DNA from: Clostridium sp. CAG:632 | Lineage (GTDB): Bacteria; Bacillota; Clostridia; Lachnospirales; Lachnospiraceae | NCBI GenBank assembly: GCA_000431515.1 | Contig: HF991343.1 | Coordinates: 55,917 to 62,858 of the forward strand | Direction: 5' to 3' | Length of the DNA: 6,942 nt | Shown here: positions 1-5,774 of the stretch, one piece after another | How positions within the stretch are numbered: the first letter of the stretch is position 1 | How the letters are laid out: each line of letters opens with the position of its first letter | Notes under the pieces: generated by a model | The model's input: the letters and a program-made list of their open reading frames with translations, nothing else | What the model was told of the DNA's origin: nothing | The model's database searches: none | Position numbers and translations under genes: made by a program

Positions 1-27
1 CAAGATCATTGCCTGCATACCACACAT
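1..27 (-). CDS. Possible 5' end of a next gene (cut by window edge)
   Basis: After GGAGG the minus strand offers in-frame ATG codons at 27, 18 and 9 (reading MCGMQAMIL) and, in another frame, a GTG at 25 (reading MWYAGNDL). Spacings from GGAGG are 2 nt (ATG 27), 4 nt (GTG 25), 11 nt (ATG 18) and 20 nt (ATG 9). None is ideal, so both frame and start are undecided. Too little is present to identify a product. The entry records the likely continuation of the operon, not a defined protein. Confidence 0.25.
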
Positions 28-29
28 AT

Positions 30-34
30 CCTCC
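30..34 (-). promoter_or_regulatory. Probable ribosome binding site of a further downstream gene
   Basis: GGAGG on the minus strand lies 30 nt after the TAG stop of the sulfatase-like gene (67-65). It is a perfect Shine-Dalgarno core in an otherwise AT-rich gap and is followed by several possible start codons. It suggests that the operon continues past the window edge. The gap also contains a perfect palindrome ATATTTAAATAT (52-63), which is AT-only and not a terminator. Confidence 0.5.
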
Positions 35-64
35 GCTAATAAAATCTTCCGATATTTAAATATT

Positions 65-2110
65 CTATACTATATAATCTCTCAACTGAGCCTTAATAAA
101 ATCCATACAGAATTTTGTTTTCTCTGCATCCTTAAACTCATTTCCCTTTTCATCAGTTAAAAAGCTTTGACAATCCTGTAAATCAACTCTGCATTCATTT
201 GTAACAAGTGTTGAATTTTTCAGATAGAAGTAATAATTATCAACATACATGAATGCTTCATAATATCTATCCGGGAATAAACTTTGACTGAATATTATCT
301 TCTTTTCTTCTTTTCCGCCAAAGAAAACAGGCAGTTGTCCATCATTTTTATTCAGCCTTTCCTCTCTAATTCCAGCCAATTTACATAAAATATGTCCAAA
401 ATCAATCGTTTCTATCTTTTCACAACACTCATGCTCTCCTTGCCAGTCACTTCTTATTAGCAACGGAATCTGGACACGCTTCGGAGACATCATCGGAAGG
501 TCATCCGGAACATTCATAGATGTTCCATGATCCGAAAACAGTGTAACAATGATATCCTCATCCTTATAATGATCTGTTATATACTGAAAAAGCACCTGTA
601 ATTTAGAATCTATACGCTTTAATTCCTCTCGATATATCATTCGCAAATGATTGCTATAGCTTCTATAAACTGTAGTATCACCACTATAGTCAGTCTCATT
701 GGCTGTCCAAGGATAATGAACCTGTGTTGCCAAAGAGCGGCTCCATCCCCCTACTACATCATGTAAATCAACTATATTGGCCCATAAATACAAATCAGAA
801 TCGCCAAACGCCTCTATATGTTCTATTGTCTCATTTACAACATCCTCTACCCAAAACTCTTGTGTTGTATATCCATATAAAAACCGATCTGTTCCTCTGT
901 TATATCCAAATTTAGGTATCACCGCATCATTTCCACCGATTATGGCTGTTACATAGCCCTGATCATGAAATATCTCATTTAAAGTAAGTTTGTCCTTCTG
1001 CAGCCCATATTTCACGCCCAAATTCAATAATTTATGATTCTGGGCACGCAATCCCGTCTGATAAGAACCAATGCTTGGATAAGTAAACTCAGAGCCCGTA
1101 TAATAATTTGTGCATCGTACACCCTTTTTAAAAAACTCATATGTATACGGCATTAATTCCTGCAGAGAAAATTCTTCTAAATAAGATTCATTCAGACTAT
1201 CTATAAAAATATTTAATACCAATCGTTTATTTCCTGTATGGTGTTTCAATGGGATCGGCTTTGCAAGAACAAAGTCCTTTTCTGCCTGGACGCAGATTGA
1301 CTCATCTAAGCGGATATAATTATATTTACGACTTCCTTGGTCACTTAATACATGAGCACCCGATTTTTCTCCTGTGATCCGCAAAAAGTTGGTATCACTA
1401 TCATCTGGGTTTGTTACATACGGAAGTATCACCGGTTCCTTTACATCCAAGCAAAAATCTCTGCCTTTGTAAAGGATTTCGTAAATCTCACCTTTTCCCA
1501 ACATTGATGTCCAATTATCCTTCTTAGCAAAATTACTTTGATACCAGTTATGATATCTGCCAAGATAATACACTTGTCTATCATATACATGGATACCATA
1601 ATAATTAGGAATATGATGCACACAGCTATATATATTATTTCTTAAATCTTTATCATCCAATGCCGCCTGAATAACATCTCCGAAAATACATGCCCACTTC
1701 TCCGGAATATCTTTTGACAAATCCTGAAGCATATATCGTCCAATCTCTTTAAGCTTAGATTGCAGTTCATCCATATCCAGAACTTCTTCTTTATATAATT
1801 CCTGTAATTGAAACAGATTTCTATAAATATCATAACTTTCTTCATATTTTCCTAACTGAAATGCCGTTTCCGCAAATAAAAAATTAGCCTGCAGACTTAA
1901 CCGATTACGTTTCATTGCTATTGATGCCAACTGATATCCTGTTTCCCAATTCTGGTTCAATAGTGCAGCCCAGATTTGCAGGATCAACATATCATAGTCT
2001 CCAGTCTCCGGGTTCTCCTGTAATATCAATTCCCATTCTCTATTCAAATCATCTTCCGGTTTTTCTGATAATAATACATTTAAGTTTTGTTCGAATCTCT
2101 CACTTCTCAT
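65..2110 (-). CDS. Soluble TPR-like plus alkaline-phosphatase-superfamily (sulfatase/LTA-synthase-like) protein
   Basis: This 681-residue protein has no signal peptide and no membrane helix, so it is predicted cytosolic. Residues about 35-105 look like two TPR-type helical repeats; the clearer one spans about 75-102 and contains FAETAFQLGKYEESYDIY. Residues about 160-290 are a Tyr-rich, probably beta region of unknown function. The enzymatic domain runs from about 296 to 600. It opens with LVLNIFIDSLNE (297-308), with Asp304 as probable metal ligand. EFTYPSIGSYQTGL (341-354) follows, where Thr343 fits the nucleophile position of LTA-synthase and phosphoethanolamine-transferase types. ANIVDLHD (444-451) comes next, with His450 as a substrate-side His, then TLFSDHGTS (523-531), with Asp527 and His528 as metal ligands. 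The Cys/Ser-x-Pro-x-Arg formylglycine signature of true sulfatases is absent, so phosphotransfer or phosphodiester hydrolysis is more likely than sulfate-ester cleavage. Overlap with the CMP-sugar synthetase gene suggests a role in flagellin glycan decoration; substrate and reaction are unknown. Confidence 0.8.
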   Translation of the reverse strand: MRSERFEQNLNVLLSEKPEDDLNREWELILQENPETGDYDMLILQIWAALLNQNWETGYQLASIAMKRNRLSLQANFLFAETAFQLGKYEESYDIYRNLFQLQELYKEEVLDMDELQSKLKEIGRYMLQDLSKDIPEKWACIFGDVIQAALDDKDLRNNIYSCVHHIPNYYGIHVYDRQVYYLGRYHNWYQSNFAKKDNWTSMLGKGEIYEILYKGRDFCLDVKEPVILPYVTNPDDSDTNFLRITGEKSGAHVLSDQGSRKYNYIRLDESICVQAEKDFVLAKPIPLKHHTGNKRLVLNIFIDSLNESYLEEFSLQELMPYTYEFFKKGVRCTNYYTGSEFTYPSIGSYQTGLRAQNHKLLNLGVKYGLQKDKLTLNEIFHDQGYVTAIIGGNDAVIPKFGYNRGTDRFLYGYTTQEFWVEDVVNETIEHIEAFGDSDLYLWANIVDLHDVVGGWSRSLATQVHYPWTANETDYSGDTTVYRSYSNHLRMIYREELKRIDSKLQVLFQYITDHYKDEDIIVTLFSDHGTSMNVPDDLPMMSPKRVQIPLLIRSDWQGEHECCEKIETIDFGHILCKLAGIREERLNKNDGQLPVFFGGKEEKKIIFSQSLFPDRYYEAFMYVDNYYFYLKNSTLVTNECRVDLQDCQSFLTDEKGNEFKDAEKTKFCMDFIKAQLRDYIV

Positions 2111-2813
2111 CCTGAATTCTCCTCACCCCAAGTGCTTGTTCTGCTTGTTTCCAATCTTCCATAGTATCAATATCAATGGAATCTTTTTGTTCCATTTTAT
2201 AACCATACTGATTATCATTGAGACTTGTATTTTCATTAAAATTCGCATCTATAAGATTCATATAAACGGAGCCGTTAACTTTATATACCGCAGGAAAATC
2301 TTGTCTCCGTACTGTACTGGAGCAATGCAATAACGGCTTTAGATTTCCATCTGCATCCATCGTTCTCATTAAAATCGGATGTTCTTCTACAGGACAGACT
2401 GTCACAAGTGATGATAGTTTCTGATCAATCACTCTTTCTATAATATCCTTTAACAATAATACTGTCCGAATTGGCTGTGTTGGTTGTAATAATATAATAT
2501 AATCGTATTTTTTCCCAAGCCTCTCCAATTCATGCAGACTGTAAAGCAGTGCATCAATGATTTTTGACTCATCCGAGGCCAGATCCTTCGTACGCAAAAA
2601 CGGAACCTCTGCTCCATACTGTTCAGCTATCATTTGAATTTCAGGAGAATCTGTGGAAACAAATACCGTATCAATATATTCACATTGCTTTGCCACCTCA
2701 ATAGAATATGCTATCAATGGTTTTCCGCACAATTGCCGAATATTTTTTTTCTTGATGCCTTTACTCCCCGCCCGTGCCGGAATTATAGCAATAATCCTTT
2801 TGTTCTTATACAT
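2100..2813 (-). CDS. neuA: CMP-nonulosonate synthetase (acylneuraminate cytidylyltransferase; NeuA/LegF/PseF family)
   Basis: This cytosolic enzyme couples a nonulosonic acid to CTP, giving the CMP-sugar donor for glycosyltransfer and releasing pyrophosphate. At 237 residues it has the length of single-domain bacterial family members. The N-terminal nucleotide-binding motif is IIPARAGSKGIKKKNI (10-25), with the conserved Arg13 and Lys18. Other landmarks are GKPLIAYSI (30-38), VSTDSPEI (52-59), GAEVPFLR (67-74), LQPTQPIR (109-116), RRQDFPAVYKVNGSVYMN (169-186) and IDIDT (213-217), whose two Asp residues match the metal-binding pair of the family. All key motifs are intact. Whether the sugar is N-acetylneuraminic, legionaminic or pseudaminic acid cannot be read from these motifs; the NeuC/LegG-type epimerase next to it argues for a sialic or legionaminic type over pseudaminic, whose pathway uses a PseG hydrolase instead. 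Its last 11 nt overlap the start of the following gene. Confidence 0.92.
   Translation of the reverse strand: MYKNKRIIAIIPARAGSKGIKKKNIRQLCGKPLIAYSIEVAKQCEYIDTVFVSTDSPEIQMIAEQYGAEVPFLRTKDLASDESKIIDALLYSLHELERLGKKYDYIILLQPTQPIRTVLLLKDIIERVIDQKLSSLVTVCPVEEHPILMRTMDADGNLKPLLHCSSTVRRQDFPAVYKVNGSVYMNLIDANFNENTSLNDNQYGYKMEQKDSIDIDTMEDWKQAEQALGVRRIQDEK
2118..2124 (-). promoter_or_regulatory. Ribosome binding site of the TPR/sulfatase-like gene, inside the upstream coding sequence
   Basis: GAGGAGA is followed by 7 nt (ATTCAGG) and ATG at 2110-2108. It lies within the last codons of the cytidylyltransferase gene, whose TGA is at 2102-2100. Strong complementarity and spacing fix the start and imply coupled translation of the two genes. 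Confidence 0.75.
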
Positions 2814-2819
2814 TTTACT

Positions 2820-2826
2820 ACCCCTT
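2820..2826 (-). promoter_or_regulatory. Ribosome binding site of the cytidylyltransferase gene, overlapping the upstream stop codon
   Basis: On the minus strand the TAA stop of the epimerase gene (2827-2825) runs directly into GGGG, forming AAGGGGT, followed by 6 nt and ATG at 2813. A ribosome terminating on the epimerase would sit on this site, so the two genes are probably translationally coupled. Confidence 0.65.
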
Positions 2827-3967
2827 ACTCATTTAAGATATCAACAAATCGCTTCTGTATCTGCTTTTTCCATATAGATTCATCTGTAATAATTTTCCGA
2901 AATACCTCTGTACTATTTCCTATTCCAAATTCAAAACTCGGTTCTATATGCATCTTTCCGACTTGTTTGATCGCTTCACGGATATCATTTATGTTTTCAT
3001 CCACATGAATAATATGTTTATTTTCATTCGGCAAATAGCGGCCGGCCTGTCGATTGCCAATATCAATCGCCGGAATGCTATATACTCCTGCTTCCCGAAT
3101 TCCGGAACTTGAATTTCCCATAATAAATTGTGCATTTTTAAGCAAACTCAAGAAAAATTCAAAACGCATAGAAGGCAATATCCGGAATTTCTTATTCCCT
3201 TCTAATCGTTTCAGTTCATTCAGAATAATGTCTGTTCCGCTATCATTATTAGGATAAATGACAACATAATTCTGTTCACTTTTCAAGATTGCCTCTATCA
3301 CGGAATGAATATGAGCAGGAAGCAATTCAACCTCAGTAGTAACCGGATGATACATTAAAATACCATATTCTTCATATGGGATCTCATAATAACGCCGAAC
3401 CTCATCTATGCCCGGCAGCGTATCCGATAACATCACATCTATATCCGGTGAGCCAAACACATAAATATTTTCTTCAGCCTCTCCTAATTGCATAATTCGT
3501 CGTTTTGCTTTCTCATTGGATACCAAATGGTAATGTGCAAATTTTGTAATTGCATGGCGAATAGACTCATCAATTGTTCCCGATACTTCCCCGCCTTCAA
3601 TATGAAACACCTTGATATTGTTAAAAGCTCCGACAATTGCCCCGGCTAATGCCTCCAATCGGTCACCATGTACTACTATCGCATCCGGTTTAATTTCCGC
3701 AATATAATTTCCAAAGCCTAAAATTGTATTGCTGAGAATAATATCCATACTTTCTTTACCACTTTGATTAATATATGTATATATATTCTGGTATCCGTCT
3801 TTCAGTATCTCTTTATAGGTACTTCCGTATTTAGCTAGCATATGCATACCCGTCGCAAATATATATGGTTCAAAGCCATCTAAGTCCTCTACCTCCTGAA
3901 TCAAAGATTTTATTTTACCATAATCTGCTCTTGTTCCTGTCAGAAAAACTAATTTCTTATTCTTCAT
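2825..3967 (-). CDS. neuC: UDP-N-acetylglucosamine 2-epimerase (hydrolysing), NeuC/LegG family
   Basis: This predicted cytosolic enzyme inverts C2 of a UDP-HexNAc-type sugar and releases UDP, giving the free mannosamine-type sugar that a NeuB-class synthase condenses with phosphoenolpyruvate. The 380 residues match the family's usual length. Motifs from Met at 3967: GTRADYGK (11-18) at the N-terminal glycine-rich strand, VVHGDRLE (98-105), HIEGGEVSGTIDESIRHA (122-139) with the family's conserved acidic residues and His, YHPVT (206-210), MGNSSSGIREA (283-293) and GNRQAGRY (304-311) in the nucleotide-binding C-terminal half. The fold is GT-B-like. The substrate may be UDP-GlcNAc (NeuC, giving ManNAc), or UDP-diacetylbacillosamine or a GDP-sugar (LegG-type, legionaminic route); the sequence alone does not separate these. 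With Maf genes beside it, a flagellar nonulosonate such as legionaminic acid is as likely as sialic acid, so the symbol is a family name only. It ends 11 nt before the cytidylyltransferase gene. Confidence 0.9.
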   Translation of the reverse strand: MKNKKLVFLTGTRADYGKIKSLIQEVEDLDGFEPYIFATGMHMLAKYGSTYKEILKDGYQNIYTYINQSGKESMDIILSNTILGFGNYIAEIKPDAIVVHGDRLEALAGAIVGAFNNIKVFHIEGGEVSGTIDESIRHAITKFAHYHLVSNEKAKRRIMQLGEAEENIYVFGSPDIDVMLSDTLPGIDEVRRYYEIPYEEYGILMYHPVTTEVELLPAHIHSVIEAILKSEQNYVVIYPNNDSGTDIILNELKRLEGNKKFRILPSMRFEFFLSLLKNAQFIMGNSSSGIREAGVYSIPAIDIGNRQAGRYLPNENKHIIHVDENINDIREAIKQVGKMHIEPSFEFGIGNSTEVFRKIITDESIWKKQIQKRFVDILNE

Positions 3968-4043
3968 TTGCTTCTCCCTATCTTCCATCTGTTTTTCTCA
4001 GTTTAACATTTTTCCATATATGGGACAACTTATGTTTTTGATA
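3968..4043 (-). other. 76-nt intergenic leader upstream of the 2-epimerase gene
   Basis: This is the longest spacer between genes here and separates the Maf pair from the sugar-activation genes. It holds a perfect 10-bp palindrome CCATATATGG (4014-4023), which has no loop and no U-tract and so is not a terminator. On the minus strand it holds three ANGGA motifs: ATGGA at 4017-4013, ATGGA at 3988-3984, and AGGGA at 3979-3975 inside the ribosome binding site. A weak sigma-A-like pair is also present: TTGTCC (4028-4023) and TAAACT (4005-4000), 17 nt apart, each 4/6 to consensus. None of these is strong enough to call as a promoter or regulator site. The longer spacer leaves room for internal initiation or post-transcriptional control. 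Confidence 0.4.
3974..3979 (-). promoter_or_regulatory. Ribosome binding site that sets the start of the 2-epimerase gene
   Basis: AGGGAG is followed by AAGCAA (6 nt) and then ATG at 3967-3965, giving MKNKKLVFLTG. An in-frame ATG 21 nt further upstream (3988) would add MEDREKQ, but only an A-rich stretch with no clear Shine-Dalgarno precedes it. The ribosome binding site would also lie inside that longer reading frame. The downstream ATG is preferred; it also starts just before the first beta strand, as usual in this family. Confidence 0.75.
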
Positions 4044-5738
4044 CTATCTATCACCCTTTGAACCGCAGATTTCTAAATATTCTTTCAACTTCATGATTTG
4101 AAATCCCTTTTTCATAGCTCCGCCTTCCGTTGCATCAATCACTGGCATACAAGCATCCTGTTCACAAATTCTCTGTTCCATCCACTTTCTGTAACTAACA
4201 AATGTCAGACAAGTATTTACCATATCTCCATGAACGCCTCTGGTTCGCTGATATTCATATCCACCATAAACTTCTTTTCCTGTTCCGGTGGCATGTGACC
4301 GTTCTCCATCAAATGCCAAATCCAGTCCTATAAAAGCAATCGAGGCAGCTTTCAATCGTATTGCTACATCCAAAGCAAGTGTTGATACCGAACCACCACC
4401 GGTATAACACTGATGTCCTTTGCTTCTTGCATACTCTGCCGCCATCGCATATCCTTCCTGACAAACCAGATATTTAGGTCCCCTATAGCACCTGCTTATC
4501 CGTCGATCTGCCGTTGCCAAAATCAACAATGGCACCTGCTCATTTTCAATTCCTTCTATTTGGCTGAAAATCTGACAATCGGATACTATCACATAATCAA
4601 TCTTTATGCCTAATTTCAATAACAATTTGTACACAGTTCCAACAGCGATCACTTTCACATCATTTGGTCGGTTTTTCAGTAGCGTAACATTTCTATCCAA
4701 CGACGGACCACCTGCAACTATAACAACATCCTTCCCCATAATTTGTTCAGCCAATTCGTCTATATAGTGATCGCAGAATCGAATATTTTCTTTTGTATTA
4801 TGATAAAATTCCCATACCTGATCATCAATTCCATCCTGTCTTGCAGCAATTGTAATCAACTGCTGTTGAATTGCCATCTCTTCAATATGCGATATTTCCG
4901 GTCTGAAAATGACAAGGCGCAGATCTTCCATAAGCAATTCACGAGTCCGTGCCCAATCAGGATCCCAGCATAACTCTATCCGTTCCAACTCTGCTGTCCA
5001 ATCCGCATATTGGAGTGCCATGTATATAATTGTCAAATCCGGTTCTATTACTACCAGTTTCATTTCTGGATATAATGCAAGCATCTCATGCATTATATAT
5101 CCCATACCCATACCTACTAATATATAATTATCTTGTTCAACCCTATATTCACGTCTGGCAAATGCCCGTGCCTCACTAAGCGGGTTCCGATTACTATGCA
5201 AATACTTTTTCTTCCCCTTCTCCTGCAATGCCAATGTATAATATCCACCGGAACTTGGCTCAACCAGATATTCACAGTTCTTTCTAAAATTCTCCCCAGT
5301 AAAATTTACTAACGCATGATATAACTCCCGATCATGTTCCTTCAATACATTCAGATTATTTTCGAACCACTCTTCCTTTTTCAGATGAATATTCATTCCG
5401 ATAATTACACATTGCAATTCCTCTAATGCCGGCAATAAAAGAATCTCATAATAATCTGCCATAAGTATATCGTCCTGCACATTCTGCGTTTCTTCTATTT
5501 TTTCAAGTGTATCCTGTAAATCCAGCATTGTCCATGACAGACCGTTCTGCTGTAATACTTCGAAGCAAAGTGATAACTGTGAAAGCATCTTCTGCATTTT
5601 TTGAGCCAGATCTATAATTTTCCGGCGTTGGATCCGACCATTCTGGATTCGTATTGTTTCAATCAATATTGTTATCACATCTATAATCTCTGCATTATTC
5701 CAATATAACTCTCGCAAATCTGATTCCAAATTTATCAC
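4044..5738 (-). CDS. Maf/DUF115 family motility accessory factor, putative flagellin nonulosonate transferase
   Basis: This is a complete 564-residue Maf-family protein, expected to move a CMP-activated nonulosonate onto flagellin Ser/Thr residues in the cytoplasm. The start is GTG, chosen because AAAGGGG lies 7 nt upstream. Residues 1-120 are helical and variable. A first Rossmann-like segment follows, with ILVGMGMGYIMHEML (206-220) and KLVVIEPD (227-234). The MptE-like core carries VVIVAGGPSLDRN (338-350), SDCQ (386-389), YTGGGSVSTLALDVA (445-459), FIGLDLAF (469-476), SHATGTG (481-487) and DATEGGA (535-541). The protein ends about 23 residues after the last motif, so it lacks the long helical tail of the preceding paralogue. 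No signal peptide or membrane helix is seen. The two proteins share motifs but are otherwise well diverged, which argues against a recent duplication. They may serve different acceptor sites, different sugars, or transfer versus chaperone roles; the sequence does not decide. Confidence 0.87.
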   Translation of the reverse strand: MINLESDLRELYWNNAEIIDVITILIETIRIQNGRIQRRKIIDLAQKMQKMLSQLSLCFEVLQQNGLSWTMLDLQDTLEKIEETQNVQDDILMADYYEILLLPALEELQCVIIGMNIHLKKEEWFENNLNVLKEHDRELYHALVNFTGENFRKNCEYLVEPSSGGYYTLALQEKGKKKYLHSNRNPLSEARAFARREYRVEQDNYILVGMGMGYIMHEMLALYPEMKLVVIEPDLTIIYMALQYADWTAELERIELCWDPDWARTRELLMEDLRLVIFRPEISHIEEMAIQQQLITIAARQDGIDDQVWEFYHNTKENIRFCDHYIDELAEQIMGKDVVIVAGGPSLDRNVTLLKNRPNDVKVIAVGTVYKLLLKLGIKIDYVIVSDCQIFSQIEGIENEQVPLLILATADRRISRCYRGPKYLVCQEGYAMAAEYARSKGHQCYTGGGSVSTLALDVAIRLKAASIAFIGLDLAFDGERSHATGTGKEVYGGYEYQRTRGVHGDMVNTCLTFVSYRKWMEQRICEQDACMPVIDATEGGAMKKGFQIMKLKEYLEICGSKGDR

Positions 5739-5745
5739 CGGTGCA

Positions 5746-5752
5746 CCCCTTT
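5746..5752 (-). promoter_or_regulatory. Ribosome binding site that sets the GTG start of the second Maf gene
   Basis: On the minus strand AAAGGGG is followed by 7 nt and then GTG at 5738-5736. Good complementarity to the 16S 3' end and ideal spacing support initiation at GTG. It lies in the 36-nt gap after the upstream Maf gene. No terminator is visible in that gap, so read-through is expected. Confidence 0.7.
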
Positions 5753-5774
5753 GATTTCTTTTTATTACATATTC

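Noticed and set aside
724..915. Short plus-strand open frame inside the sulfatase-like gene
   Set aside because: It lies fully within a well-supported minus-strand gene with conserved active-site motifs and has no recognisable domain. The same applies to the other short plus-strand frames (such as 1915-2115, 2136-2333, 2634-3008, 3054-3257, 4098-4298, 4413-4613, 4743-4973 and 4909-5127).
1441..1845. Two minus-strand frames overlapping the sulfatase-like gene in another frame
   Set aside because: They are short, out of frame with a long coding sequence that runs unbroken through them, and show no domain; they are not evidence of a frameshift.
3968..3988. Upstream ATG adding seven residues to the epimerase
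   Set aside because: No Shine-Dalgarno precedes it, while a good AGGGAG sits 6 nt before the next in-frame ATG.
4014..4023. Palindrome CCATATATGG as a terminator or operator
   Set aside because: It has no loop and no following U-tract, so it is not a terminator, and a single 10-bp AT-rich palindrome is not enough to call an operator.
4000..4028. Sigma-A-like promoter (TTGTCC, 17 nt, TAAACT) before the epimerase gene
   Set aside because: Each box matches only 4 of 6 consensus bases, which is common by chance in AT-rich spacers. A SigD-like reading (TAAA, 16 nt, GAAGATAG) is weaker still. Start-site mapping would be needed to call either.
5739..5774. Frameshift or gene fusion between the two Maf genes
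   Set aside because: Each has its own complete motif series. The gap contains a clean TAA stop on one side and a strong ribosome binding site on the other, so they are separate genes.
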